A stretch of 64,000 nt of DNA from Chlamydomonas reinhardtii (GCF_000002595.2 NC_057009.1:1668781-1732780); one strand, 5' to 3'; shown: positions 9,322 to 21,470, numbered from the stretch's first letter. The notes: a model not told the origin generated them from the letters alone. Made by a program: numbers and translations.

Positions 9322-12300
9322 TTAGCAGCAGCCGCTGCCCGCCGCAGCCTTCTTTGGCCCCCCGCAGCAGCCGCCGCCGCCGCCCATCGCCTCCGCGGCC
9401 GCCGGCGCCTCCGCCTGTGCGGCGCCGCCACCGCACCCGCCGCCCGCGCTGGCGGCGGCCCCCGCCTCAAACTCGCGGCTGGTCTCGTTGCCGGCCGGGT
9501 AGTTCATGAAGGCGGGTCGGGAGCGCAGGCCCAGCTGGTCAAACATGGCCTGGTCCTCGTTGCGGTCGTTGTTGGGGGTGGTGAGCAGCTTGTCGCCGTC
9601 AAAGATGGAGTTGGCTCCCGCCAGGAAAGCCAGGGCCTGCATGGGAGAAGCACAGGGAAAGCGGTGCGTATAGCGTGTTGGAACTCGCGTCCTGCGTACC
9701 GGTACCGGTGCGTGCTGTGTGTGCGTGTAGGGTGTGTGCATGGGGATTGTGGTGAAGGCCGTGGCTCGCTGCCTCAGCCGAGTTTGGCCGCCCCCTCTGT
9801 CAATTTCCATGGTGAGTTCCTACCCCACCAACAACCCTGGGATTGCACAGGTCCGCAGGCGGCACCCTCGTATCTCCCCCACCCCTCCCCATGCCCGCCC
9901 ATGTCTACCGGTCTTGGTCAACTTGTAGGTTTGAGCACGATAACTACCCCGTCGTCCCACACCAGCCCTCGCCCCTACTCCGCCCGTCCCACCGCACCCA
10001 GCCCTTCCGTCCCCCGCCTTAACTTGCCTATCCATGCATCCTCGTGTCTCGGGGTTCTTACTGGGACTTGTGGAAGGACCCCCCACCCTCACACCCAGAC
10101 CCACACACACACACACACTGTCTTTGCGCAACGTTTTCCTTGTGCTCTTTAACACACACACACACACATACATACACCCAGACCCACACCCAGACCCACC
10201 CCCACCCACCTGGTCTGCCCGGCTGAGGTCCAGGCGCCCCGCTGACAGGCGCACCACCGTGCGCGGCATCACCACACGCGCGGTGGCCACACAGCGCACC
10301 AGGTCGATGCCCTCGGGCGCCTCATTGCCCTGCAGGCAGGCGGGTGTGTGTGAGGGCTTGCGTGTTGATTTTGGTGTGTGGAGGAAATCAGGAAACACGC
10401 AAAGCCTGTGCGGGTGGTTCACTGCAGGATTGTTTTGGTCCCCCCCAACTGACCCCTGCCCCGACATACGGCGATTCCACAGCCACACACCCAGCCACAG
10501 CCACAGCCACACACACAGCCACACACACACACAGGCGCACACATACACACACACACACCGCGCTCCCACCTCCATGGGTGTGCCCTTGATGGCCACCAGG
10601 CGGTTGATGGGCACGGACTCTGGGTGCGCGGGCAGTGTGGCCAGCTGGTGGATGAGGCCCACACGGTCCTGGGGGGGAGAGGAGGGAGGGAGGGAGGGAG
10701 GGAGAGGAGTGTGGAGAGGAGTATGGGGAGGTGCGGAGACGGGTGTGGAGAGGGGTGTGGAGAGGGGTGTGGAGGGAGGTGTGGAGAGAGGTGTGGAGAG
10801 GACGGGTGGCGGCGGTGAGCACGGGGCATTATGGACGTGCATCCCGCACATGCCCTGCGGCCCCGGTTCGCAAGCTGGGAGGATGCGTTCACTTACCATC
10901 TGACCACCCCTCCTGACCACCCGACCCATTCCAACTCAACCCTTTATCTCTGAACCCCACTTCACTTCCCCCCTCTCCCCTTTTTCTCCTTGTCTTCTTC
11001 CCTCCACCTTGACAATGGAGACCTGTTTCTTTGGGCTTGGGCATATAACCCCCTAAAACATCTCTCCCTCCCCCCTCCCTCCCTCCCTCCCTCCCTCCCT
11101 CCCTCCCTCCCTCCCTCCCTCCCTCCCTCCCTCCCTCCCTCCCTCCCTCCCTCCCTCCCCTTCCNNNNNNNNNNNNNNNNNNNNNNNNNNNNNNNNNNNN
11201 NNNNNNNNNNNNNNNNNNNNNNNNNNNNNNNNNNNNNNNNNNNNNNNNNNNNNNNNNNNNNNNNTCTACCTCCCTCCCTCCCTCCCTCCCTCCCTCCCTC
11301 CCTCCCTCCCTCCCTCCCTCCCTCCCTCCCTCCCTCCCTCCCTCCCTCCCTCCCTCCCTCCCTCCCTCCCTCCCTCCCTCCCTCCCTCCCTCCCTCCTTC
11401 CCTCCCTCCCTCCCTCCCTCCCTCCCGCTCCTGCCCAGCCCCGCCGCCCGCACGCACCTGCGGCCCCTCGCCCAGCCCAATGATGCCGCCCGCGCACACG
11501 CTGATGCCGGCCTGGCGCACAGCCTCCAGCGTGGCAAGGCGGTCCTGTGGGGGCGCAGGGGAGTGGGGAGCGGATGGGGGGATTACATTCATGATTAATT
11601 AAGAAGTGAAGTCGTAGGCAGGGGAGTGGGGAGCAGGGCGCATGTCAGGAAAGCACACAAGGGCACGTGTGTGGGCCGCGTGTGTGTGTATCAATGTTTG
11701 GGGGTGCCGGGAAGTAGGGAGGGAGCCGGCAGCTAGATGGTGCGGGACCCTTCACATGTTGGCCGCTGCACTGCTGTGAGGCACAACCAGGCAGCAAGGG
11801 GGCAGTCCCAGTCAGCGGCACATCCGCATCGTCGCCTCCCCGCAACACAGGCACCTCGCCGGCACCGTGCCTTCCCCACTCCTACGCCTACTACACACAC
11901 ACACACCACCGACACACACACACATACGCACACACACACACATACACACACAAGGTCCCTTAACTTGTCCTGCGCGCAGTGTTTCCTTGTGCTCTTTGAT
12001 ACCGTATGGGCCCCCACGCCTGCCCCCACGCCCGCCCCCGCACCTCGTATTTGCGGCTGGTGGTGACCTTGGGGTAGAACTCGGGGCTGGTGTCCAGGTT
12101 GTGGTTGTAGGCGGTCAGGCCAGCCTGCCGCAGCTGCGCCGCCTGCTCCGGCGTCAGCATGCCCAGAGTGGTGCACACCTGCGGGGGGTAGGTGTGGGTG
12201 TGGGTGTGGGTGGGTGCTGGGTTTTTGTGAGGAGGGGAACGTGTGTGCGTTGAGGAAGGAAACGTATGTGTATGTGGGCGTGCCAGCGGCGTAGACACCA

Positions 12301-15259
12301 GTAAGTTTTGCACACAGCGTAAGCGACGTGCGGGGAAAAGCGCTGACCCGGTGGGGTCGATTACTCCCCGTCGTTAGGCTTAGGTATACGAGTGCTGACC
12401 GCACTCTCTTGCACCCGTCAACTGCAATCCACGATGCCACGCCCTCAGGCCACCGCGACACCGCGACACCGCCACCGCGACACCGCCACCCGCCCCCCTC
12501 CCGCCTCCCGCCCCACCCCCACCCCCCCTCCTTTTCTCGTGCGAGCCCCCTGCTGGCTACCTCGCTACACTTCGCTGTACCATCTTTGCAACCCCCACCC
12601 CCTTCTCTCACCTCCATGCCCAGGCCGCGGATGCGCTTCACCATCTCCAGCACCCGCTCCCACTGGCGGTTGCCCACCTGCGCCCACGACACATACAAGT
12701 GCAGGCCGCGCACACAGGACACTGAATCACAGGCACACACAGGAGGATGACCAGCATAGGAATGGGTGGGTGGAGACACGTGTCTCCGCCTGCCTTCGTG
12801 CGTGCCCCATGCCTGAGCTCTCTTTGGCGGGCCAGCGGGTTGCCGCATGCCATTCCACGACACGTCGACACGCCGGGGTCCTCCCGCTCCCCGCTCCCCC
12901 GCCGGCCCCCGGCCCGTCCGCACTGCATGGTCCCCGCCTAGTGTGGGCTGGTATCTACAAACCGCCCCCCCCGTCGGTAACGCTTGATGGTCCGCAAGAT
13001 GGTCTACCGCCTACCACTTCCTTAACTAATCATGAATGTAACGCCCCCCCCCCGCCCACCACCACCACTAGAGCACCCCGCCCACCATAGCCTTGCCCTG
13101 GGGGCCCCAGGGGCCCAATGGACACAATGCGAGGGAGCCCCGACACGTGCATGGTCCGACGCATTGCCGTGTGGCATAACCCCACTGGCCAGTCCCTGGC
13201 CCTGGTGGCCACTCCCCACGGCGGAAACCACCACCCAACCCTCTGCCTGCCCGCCTCGTGGCTTCGTCGTGTCCGTTGCGGCGCCGTACGTGTCCCGAAC
13301 TTGACGCTGCCAGCCCCCCCCCCCGCTGCTGCTGCGCTGTCAACTGCCACGCACGTGCCGTGCCCACACAACCCGACCCATGTGACCATCCCACCCGGCA
13401 TTGGGCTGGAGGCATGAACCCATCAAGTTCGCCACCACCACCACCACCACCACCACCACCACCACTACCAAACGCACAAGTGCCCCCCCCTCAAGGTACA
13501 GCGAGCCCTGCCCGCCGCCGCCCACGCCCACGCCCCCACCCACCACCCACCCACCTGCGAGGGGCCGCGCCACGCCGCGCCCATGCAGAAGCGGGTGCTG
13601 CCGGATTCCCGGGCGCGCAGGGCAGCCTGTGGCCGCACACACGACATGAGTAGTAACAGCGGCAACAGCAGGATTAGGAACTCGTCTGGTTTTGCGATAG
13701 CATTGTCTGTGCGTATCCTTGTTAAGTGTGCAGATTACGAAAGGTGCGCAGGCGGGCGGTCAGGCGCAACAAGGAAGCACGCCAACAGCCTTCGCCCCCA
13801 CCTGACTTCTCCCTGCCCCCTGGCCCCCCCGCCTGGTGCATCTCCTCCACGTCCATCCCCCCTCCGTTCTCAATGACCGGCCAACGACCTCCCCACACAC
13901 ACACACACACATATGCACACACAAGTCACACACGGGTGCCACACCCACACGCGCCCTCTCCCCCCTCGTCCTTGGGATCTCCGCTGTTTGGGTTGGTATA
14001 AACTACCCCTCCCTCCCCCTCCCCTCCATTTCCCCTCCTCCGCCCTTCCCCCCTTTAACTTCTGTCCCCTGATTCCCCTGCTTGTATCCTGTTCCCAATG
14101 CTTTTAACCTTGCAAACCCCCATCCCTCTCCCCCCCCCACACACGCACCTGGTAGACCTCCTCCAGGTCCATCAGCTTCTCCGCCTTCATGCCCGTGTCC
14201 TTGCTCCAGCTGCTGCTCTGGCTGCAGTAGTTGCAGTTCTCGGGGCAGCCGCCGGTCTTGATGGACAGCAGCGTGCAGCGCTGGACCTGAGAGGGAGGGA
14301 GGGAGGGGAGGGCGGGGTGGGAGGGCGGGTGGGGGGGCGGGGTGGGGAGGCGGGGGAGGGGGAGGGCGGGGCAAGGGAGGAAGGGGGCAGGGCGTTTGAG
14401 GAACAACTCGTAGGCTGGGGCTTTGGCCTAGAGGTGGCTGGCTGCGGAGTGGAGAAGCGCCTGATGCGGTCTTGCTGAAGACGGACTATGGGAAGCGCGC
14501 AACCCTCAGGCCCTCGACGCACATCAACACGCAACACAAGAGGGCGTGTTCTTCCCACCACGCTGGCCCCGCACACACACACACACCCCGCTGGCGGACG
14601 CATTCCCCTCTCCTTCTCTTCCAACCGACAGCCGGAGATGTCTGCAGCCCAGCCCTGCCCGCGGTGGCCGTCACCGCTGTACTGCTAGCGGCCCCAACAC
14701 ACTCGGCACCACCGCCTGTCACACCCTCCGAGGAGCCCTCCCCAAGCCGTGCAGGCGCGCGTGCGCAGCGCCTGCCTGCATGTGGGTCGCTGTCGCCCCG
14801 TTGACTAGCCAACTCGTTAAATGAGCTTCCATCGCGGCGAAATGCCTCGCGCTGCCCGCGCGAGGGGTTGCAGGTTCGGACTCACCATGGAGGGGTCATT
14901 GTACATGCGGTGCACGGACGCCGCGCGGTAGACCAGGTCGAGAAGCGGGGTGTTGTAAACCTCCGCGACCTCCTCACGACTGCATTGCACGCCGCCCGCG
15001 GACAATTATGCATCGATCGACGCCCAACGCGTGCAAGCGAGGGTTGTGTTGCATTGTTTCCTTACGTCCAGTCGTTGCGAACGGCGCCCAGCTCAGAAAT
15101 CCATCGCGGCACACTGGAAGGCGCCTCCGCGGCAACTGGCTGCGGCTCTGCGTGCTGAGTACGCGAGCTGGTGTTGAAAGCCCTCTGCAAGGCGCCAACG
15201 CCCGCCGCCTGCTGACCACTGCACAGCACTGCGCGGCTCAACCGCAGCAATTGCGACAT
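9322..15259 (-). CDS. BIO2: Biotin synthase (radical SAM), probably mitochondrial
   Basis: Ten exons: 15259-15066, 14979-14886, 14286-14149, 13626-13555, 12677-12612, 12178-12044, 11544-11458, 10668-10570, 10329-10210, 9636-9322; 439 residues, all phases closing. The enzyme inserts sulfur into dethiobiotin, the last step of biotin synthesis. The radical-SAM motif C-x3-C-x2-C is [10 protein letters not shown] (Cys110, 114, 117). The [2Fe-2S] ligands known from E. coli BioB are all present: [31 protein letters not shown] and the Arg in [17 protein letters not shown] is also conserved. The first ~35 residues ([20 protein letters not shown]) form an Arg-rich, acid-poor presequence fitting mitochondria, where plant BIO2 sits. 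Unusual: a ~45-residue Gly/Ala tail with CGGG and two CC pairs, ending SGCC. Intron 7 contains an assembly gap. It diverges from the hydroxylase gene. Confidence 0.96.
11060..11425. repeat. (CCCT)n tract in BIO2 intron 7
   Basis: CCCT/CCTC units run on both sides of the N gap. On the BIO2 coding strand it is (GGGA)n, able to form G-quadruplexes. True length is unknown. Confidence 0.95.
11165..11264. other. Assembly gap, 100 N
   Basis: Exactly 100 N, the conventional placeholder for a gap of unknown size, inside the CCCT repeat. No exon is lost: BIO2 exons 7 and 8 on each side join in frame. Confidence 0.99.
11576..11625. repeat. Intron repeat block B, copy 1 (BIO2 intron 6)
   Basis: A G run, then TTACATTCATGATTAATTAA and a GTAGGCAGG end. 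Related blocks lie at 13005-13055 and 48000-48065, both in introns. Confidence 0.65.
13005..13055. repeat. Intron repeat block B, copy 2, reversed (BIO2 intron 4)
   Basis: The reverse complement reads a G run, TTACATTCATGATTAGTTAA, then GGAAGTGGTAGGCGG. It matches the block at 11576-11625 in opposite orientation. Confidence 0.65.
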
Positions 15260-15756
15260 GTTTGCACCTAACCAGTGAGAACCACGGCTATTAGAGATGT
15301 GAAGCATGCAAGTCCAAAAACTACCCCGCACGCTTCCGAATGGGGCAGCATGGACCTGCACAGGATCGCGCGTTGTAGGCCCCGGCCGTCACCCAATTGC
15401 TGTATAAAGCATTCCTCAAAACATTCATTGCGTTCACTAGGCGCGAGGCACCTATCCTCATTAGGGCTCCGCAGGACACGCGCAGGGCCGTCACGTCCTC
15501 GCGACTTTGCAAGGACGCACTTGATTGCAATTTTCGCTGTTATCCAATACCATTGGAAGCTGCAGGCTTTGCAAGCTGCCGTCGGCAAGCATAGGTTTTG
15601 TTTACGACGGTTGCGGCCAGACTTTTCCTTCGCGCACCTCAAACACTCTAGTCCGACGTGCAGATCACGTTCTTTCGAATTCGGACATTACGCTGAGGCG
15701 GCGGCGGGCGGCCACTGGACTGTGAAACGCTTGCGTTCAGCAGCGCGTGGCGGGCC
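15260..15756. promoter_or_regulatory. Shared divergent promoter interval, BIO2 / hydroxylase
   Basis: 497 bp between two outward-pointing start codons. It must hold both promoters. No TATA box is obvious. Confidence 0.5.
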
Positions 15757-18028
15757 ATGGACGCAGCAATGGAGCTCGCGAAGCAGGCGCTGTCCCAGAT
15801 ATCCCTTGTGCCGCTGTATGGCGGGGGCTTCTGGGTTGCTTTCACGCAGCTGGTGGTGTTCTATTACAGCGTTGGCGCGCTTCTGCACAGCGTACTGCCA
15901 CGCGTCATCGCTGTGCACGGCATCCAACAGCAGCAGCGCAAACAGGGCGAGGTGCTGCGGGACGCCTTCTACAGCTTAGGTGAGGCCTGGAATGCGGAGG
16001 TGCTTTCATGGTGTTCTTGAGAGCTAAGGCGGGAAGCTTTGGAGGGCGCACTGGGGAGTTGCGGCGGGGGGCTTCCTGGGGGTTTCACACACGCGGCACC
16101 GGGGCAGCCGTGACGCCAGGGCCGCACACGACGACGCATTGGCATTGCGCATGTGCACTTGCAAGCACGCATGTCGAAGAGGGCAGCCGCAGCGGCAGCG
16201 GCAGGCGGCGGCGGGCGCGCGGGCAGCCTGGCGGGCCCAGAGCGCAGCCAGCGCAGTCGGGAAGCTGGGGCGCAGGCGCGGGTACAGCCGTACAGCCGTA
16301 CACGTGGCGCGGCGGGGGTTACGCACATGCGTAATGCCTGATTGGGGGTTGACGCACCGGAGCTCGCACAGCACTCAAACCTCACATGCGTAATCGGGGT
16401 GCGCTTTTTGGAGGGCGGGTTACGCGTGTGATGACACACGCGTGTAAGGGTGCGCGCCGGATGACGCAGGTCCGTGTCAAGCCAAAAGTTTCCTGACACC
16501 AGCTGTCATTCGAACGTTGCGATGACACATCGCGTCACGGCTACGTGCGCATAGGTAGCAGTCGCCAGCGAAGCTGCGGTTAGCAGTTGCTGTACATGCA
16601 TACCGTACATACACACACACACGTGCACACTTTCGCACACATATGATACGCACACATGCACACATACACACATGCATACCTCTACACGCATATGCACCTC
16701 CGGGCTGACCCTGGCTCTGCAACGTGCACGTGCGTTTCTTCCATGGGCGGTGATTACCCTCGAGTGCATAACTCGTCTTACCTATTTTCAGAGCCCCTTG
16801 GGTGCTGCTGAAACATTTTTACCCTGAGCCCTGCAACCGTCCATGAATATTGCAAGGCACCCGCAGTCCTGGTGCGCAAAACCCTGCATATTGATTTGTG
16901 CCAAGGCGGTGATTACCCTCGAGTGCATAACTCGTCTTACCTATTTTCAAAACCCCTTGGGTGCTGCTGAAACATTTTTACCCTGAGCCCTGCAACCGTC
17001 CATGAGTATTGCAAGGCACCCGCAGTCCTGGTGCGCAAAACCCTGCATATTGATTTGTGCCAAGGCGGTGATTACCCTCGAGTGCATAACTCGTCTTACC
17101 TATTTTCAGAGCCCTCCCGGCGCTGCTGAAACAAATTAACACATGAGCCTTCGTAACGACCAGTCACCCGCATCACACTGTTGTGTGGTTTACACAGGGG
17201 CTTGCCCAGGTTTAGGCCTTAAAAACGTACGCCAAGTCAGTTTGATGCCTGTCGGCCTTTATGCGTGCAGGTCCGCTCGCTGTCAAGGCCGGCGTGTGGG
17301 CGGCGGTGGAGGTGCTGCATGCGCGCGGGCTGACGCTCACCTACACCGGCCGCGTGTCGGGGTGGACGGCGGTAAGCGGTTGCGTGCATGTGTGTTGAGA
17401 TACGAAACGCAAGCGTGCGTGTGTGTGCGTGTGTGCGGCGAACACACATGTGTGCGACACGTACGCGATTCTGTATGCGAGGCACGCAGATCTGAGCCGG
17501 CTGTGGAACAGCGAATGTTTTCCTTGACGCCATAACACCAGCCGTTTCTCGCGCGTCCCCAGACAAATAATTCTAAAGCCCCTAGTGCCCTCTTGACCCA
17601 TCCCGTCTGCGCGCCTGTTGCATTCTGTTTTCATCTTGTTGTGCCCTCCTCCTCCTCCTCCCGTGTCCCCCTCCCCTGCAGTGGCTGTACGTGGCGCTGT
17701 GTGTGGCGCTGCTGGACTACCTGCACGACACCTGGTTCTACTGGACACACAGGTGGGCAGCAGGTGGAGGGGGGGGGAGGCGGGTGGAGGAGTGGAGGGG
17801 TGGAGGAGGGGGGTGGCTTGGGGGGTGGGTGGGTGGGCGCAGCCAGCTTCACGTGCTACGACCCTGGTCGGTGTGTTGTGCTCATATCTCCTTCCTCTGC
17901 ACGCCTCCCTCCCTCCCTCCCCCGCCCCAGGCTGCTGCACTGGAAGCCGCTGTACGTGCACGTGCACTACATCCACCACAAGTGAGGGCGCGCCAAGAGG
18001 GCGGGGGGCGGGGGGCGTGTGTGTGTGT

Positions 18029-18066
<38 letters not shown>

Positions 18067-19156
18067 CCATGAACTCCAGGAGTTGGAGGGGCGGGCGGAG
18101 TGCCCAGTGCGTGCCACTAGGGGCACACACACACACATACACACATACACACACACACACGCACACACACACAGGGCCATGGATGGTGATTGCCACAATG
18201 CGGGCGGGGTGGGGGCGCGCCTGTGCTTGCATGCAGCATGGAAGGGTGGAGTGCTGAGGTCTGCCGCACGGCACGCCGCGGAAGTCGTTAGTGACGGTGC
18301 CCTCGCTTCGCGGATTCCCATCCCACCTACCGTCTACCATTTAGCTCTTGGCATCTTAGCTTATCACGACCCACCCACCCGCAGGTCCAAGGCCCCCTCG
18401 GCCTACACCGGGTACTCCTTCCACCTGGTGGAGGCGCTCATCGTGTTCGCCAACGAGGTGCTGGTGTGCTTCCTGTTCCCGCTGCACATGGGCCTGCACC
18501 GCGCCTACCACTTGTACACCACACTCATACACGAGGGTGCGTGTGGCACGGCCGTGCGCGGGCGTGTGGGCGGGGTGGGCGGCGTGGGCGGGGTGGGCGG
18601 GGTGGGGTCGGGTGTGGGACGGGGACGTGTTTTGGGTGGGCTGGGTTGTCCGCAACGCCAGGACCTATCGGCATGTGCGCATGTGTGCGTGCGTGCGTGC
18701 GGAGGTGGGTGGGTGGGTGCGGGCCCTGCTGTGATGTGGCCCCTGTTCCTCCACGATGCAGCTCGCGCGCCTCCTCTCGCCCGCTCACCTCCCATTGCGT
18801 TTTGACACACACGCACAGGCGGGCACGTGGGTTACGAGCTGGCTCCCTTCATCCCCACCTTTGCCGGTGTGGCCACGCTGGCCTTCCGCGGCGTGCGGCC
18901 CTGCGCCGCCCTCAACACGGTGCAGCACCACGACATGCACCACCGCTACCCCACCAAGCACTTCTCGCTCTACTTCACGCACTGGGACCGGCTGTGCGGC
19001 ACACTGCACCCCGCCTACGACCGCGACCTGTTTCACTACTTCCCGACCAAGGCCGCGGCGGGTGCTGCTGCCGGTGCTAACGCAGGGCAGCAGGACAAGG
19101 GCGCGCAGCTGCAGAGCGGGGCGGCGGCGACCAACGGCGGCGTGAAGCACGAGTGA
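15757..19156 (+). CDS. Sterol desaturase / fatty acid hydroxylase superfamily membrane di-iron enzyme
   Basis: Six exons: 15757-15979, 17271-17371, 17682-17752, 17931-17981, 18385-18536, 18819-19156; 311 residues with consistent phases. All three histidine boxes that bind the di-iron centre are present: HRLLH (His131-His135, within DTWFYWTHR), HVHYIHH (His144, 147, 148) and QHHDMHH (His237, 240, 241). Hydrophobic segments lie at ~20-50, ~110-122 and ~160-185, as in ER or plastid membrane hydroxylases. LYFTHWDRLCGT after box 3 is a family signature. Enzymes of this family oxidise sterols, sphingoid bases or carotenoids; the sequence does not say which. The C-terminal ~40 residues are Ala/Gly-rich and low-complexity. 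Intron 1 (1.3 kb) carries a 159-bp tandem repeat, and intron 4 has facing GT and AC tracts. Confidence 0.9.
16746..17135 (+). repeat. 159-bp tandem repeat in hydroxylase intron 1
   Basis: Units start at 16746, 16905 and 17064 (period 159); the third is cut off after ~70 bp. Copies 1 and 2 differ at few sites. Each unit contains a pyrimidine-rich CTTACCTATTTTCAG, which looks like a 3' splice site. Confidence 0.9.
18008..18175. repeat. Facing GT and AC tracts in hydroxylase intron 4
   Basis: (GT)n at 18038-18062 with flanking GT-rich DNA, and (AC)n at 18125-18174. On the transcript these could pair and bring the two splice sites together. Confidence 0.8.
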
Positions 19157-20126
19157 TGAAATGGTGATCCGAATTTCCATGGTTAGGGTAGCCGGCAGCA
19201 GGAGGGCGACGACGGTGGCCGGTTGCGTGGCGGCGGGGACAGCGTTGATGGCTTTTACATTGCCTCAAGCCTGGTGTGCATGCCGCAGAAAAGGGGCCGC
19301 CGCCATGCTGCCTGGCCAGCGCCGCGTGATAACTTTTATGCATTCTTTTCAAGCCGTACGTGTCATGTTTGGGGGCTCGTGCTTTCTGCTTCTACAGGAA
19401 AGGCCAGAGGTTTCAGGGCGCCGCACTGCTTGGCGAGGGAACCGCACCGGTACCGTTGCCTGTGCGCTGAGGTAGAAAGCATGAAACAAGGCGAACTCGC
19501 ATGACCATGGATGCGGTGCAGTGTGATGCGTGTGAATACTGCTCTTATTATGGTGGTTGTCTAGCCTTGTTATGCACTGCGGTGGTGAGCTTTGCGGTGG
19601 TGGGCACGCTGGGAACGGACCTGCGTGAGCGGCAGTAGTGACCTACGGGTGTGTTTCGGCACGGCGGCGGCTGGACCGGCAGTGTTATCGGCTTATCACT
19701 CCAGCAATTTTGACGATTGCTTTTGCTGGGAGGTGGTACAGCGGTGCTGTGTATGGACAGCCAGTAAGCCACCAACACAAAGTGAGATGAGGAAGTGTCT
19801 CCATAGGACGGGCATGCACCGAGCGCGCCCCATGCGCGGGTTGGGCATACGATTAGCTCAGTTTAAGGCTCAGGAGGCTCGAATTAGGGAGCGGTTGAGC
19901 GTTTCTGTGAGCGGGGACTGCAATGTGCAGCATTGGTGCTAGTGGTGTCAGCAGCTGCTGCTGTGGCTACAGCTGGGCAGCAGATCGCACGGCGTTTGTG
20001 GTCGCCTTTTGCTGCTGGCTGGTGCATTGCTAAGCTTGAGTGAGCAGGATGCGTGACTCTGTAACCAGATTAGATGGTCCTCATTCCTCAAGCGGCGGGC
20101 TTTGTTCAATCTGTCCCTGCCATACG
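19157..20126. other. Hydroxylase 3' flank, no gene recognised
   Basis: Probably a long 3'UTR; the first TGTAA on the plus strand is at 20060-20064. No coding frame here shows family features. Confidence 0.45.
20060..20064 (+). terminator. Candidate poly(A) signal, hydroxylase gene
   Basis: TGTAA about 900 nt after the stop codon at 19156. Confidence 0.35.
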
Positions 20127-20790
20127 ACAAGGGGTGTCAGCTTTGTACAGCTGGAAAATGGGCTGAGCCCCATGAAGCGCAAGGGATGTGACGATGGGCA
20201 CCGGCGACATGAACAGCACCCTTGCAAGCCCATCCAGCGGGACTGGCCACTATGCCAACGCCGTGCCGAGGCAGCGACATGCCCTGTCCCCGCCACGCCA
20301 CGCCACCTTACCCACGCCACTTCACGGTCCATGATATCCCAAATTCACCTCACCCACATCCCACTCAAGCACCGCAAACGGCTTGCCGGGCTCGGGCGCG
20401 GGATCCCGGGCCGCAACACATTTAAGGCTCGGGGACGCATGGTTTGGCTGTTGCAAACAATTTCGACATTCTTGCCCCAAGACGCTTGTCGTCGACATGT
20501 TTTGATACATGGATGTAAGATATTTAGGGGCCGAGAGCTATACTCGCGGACTGAAGAAAGTCAAGATGTCCATGGACTCACGAGGTCGCTTCTCGCTCCG
20601 GCCGAATTTTCCCTGCCGCCTATTTTTCTACAATAGGGAATAGCAATTTATAATACGTGGCGCTCGCGGTTTGTGCCAGTTTGGCACTTTTTGTCGACGC
20701 AGGCAGGCACGCAGGCAGGCACGGACAGGGGCAATCCTGGGGGGCTTCGCCCCCCCCCTGGATCGCTTCGCTCGGGGGGCTCAGCCCAAA
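20127..20790. mobile_element. Unclassified ~660-bp repeat element, copy 2 (diverged)
   Basis: Same ends and nearly the same length (664 vs 661 bp) as copy 1 at 5492-6152, but more diverged in the middle; blocks such as TTTCGACATTCTTGCCC still align. The right 240 bp are the most conserved part. No coding capacity. Confidence 0.65.
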
Positions 20791-20959
20791 AAGCTGAGAC
20801 CGGCCACAGGATTGGCGGGCCCCACACTCCCACGGGCCCGTTATCCAGTCAGACAGCCATTCAGCCACAGACCGTGCAGCAGCGGCCACCGCACCTCCCT
20901 CCCAGGCCCCAAGCAGAAGCGCCTGAGGCACATCACCATACCGTACCAGCAAGAGATCA

Positions 20960-21470
20960 CCCCGCATGTAATTAATTATTTCCCCAAAAATCCCGACTTA
21001 CCCCGCACCTTGAGGGGGGGTGCGGGGTACGAAAATAATTTTCCTTGGAGGGGTGCGGGGTAAGAAAATAATTTTCTTCGGAGGTGCCGAGGGCGTGCCA
21101 AATACCCGGATGGGGCCGTTCTTCACGCAAAAACGTAGCCACGAGCCCTTCCGCAACACTGTTCTAATACTGGCGCTGGTGTTGGTAAGCGCGGCAGGTG
21201 ACGGCTGGGACTGAGAAAGGAACGCGCGCTGGCGCTGGTGTTAGTTGGTAGGCGGGGTAGGGAGGTACGCGGGGTAGGGAGGTACGCGGGCGCCGGTGGG
21301 TGACACCAGTACATTCTGAGCACGTATCTACGTTTACAGGTGCAGAGCACGCAGCCATACCGCTGCGTGCTAGTGTAAGAATTTGCTTAGCCGGGGTGCG
21401 GGGTGCAAAAAAGTTAACGTTTTGGGGGTGCGGGGTAAGAAAATAATTTATTTTTCGGGGGGGTGCGTGG
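20960..21470. repeat. Unit with repeated GGGGTGCGGGGTAAGAAAAT motifs and inverted ends
   Basis: The motif GGGGTGCGGGGTAAGAAAAT, followed by AATT, occurs with variation near 21017, 21051, 21391 and 21427, and in reverse at about 20966-21007. The outermost copies face each other as imperfect inverted repeats. A GC-rich minisatellite (GGTAGGGAGGTACGC units) lies at ~21245-21300. Possibly a non-autonomous element. Confidence 0.45.

Noticed and set aside
9820-12923. Long minus-strand frames spanning several BIO2 exons and introns, and frames running through the N gap
   Set aside because: They read through GT-AG introns full of CA/CCCT repeats; only the short exon parts match biotin synthase.
19845-19925. 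tRNA- or SINE-like A box (TTAGCTCAGTTTAAGG) and B-box-like GGCTCGAATTA
   Set aside because: The two boxes are only ~12 bp apart and no cloverleaf can be drawn.
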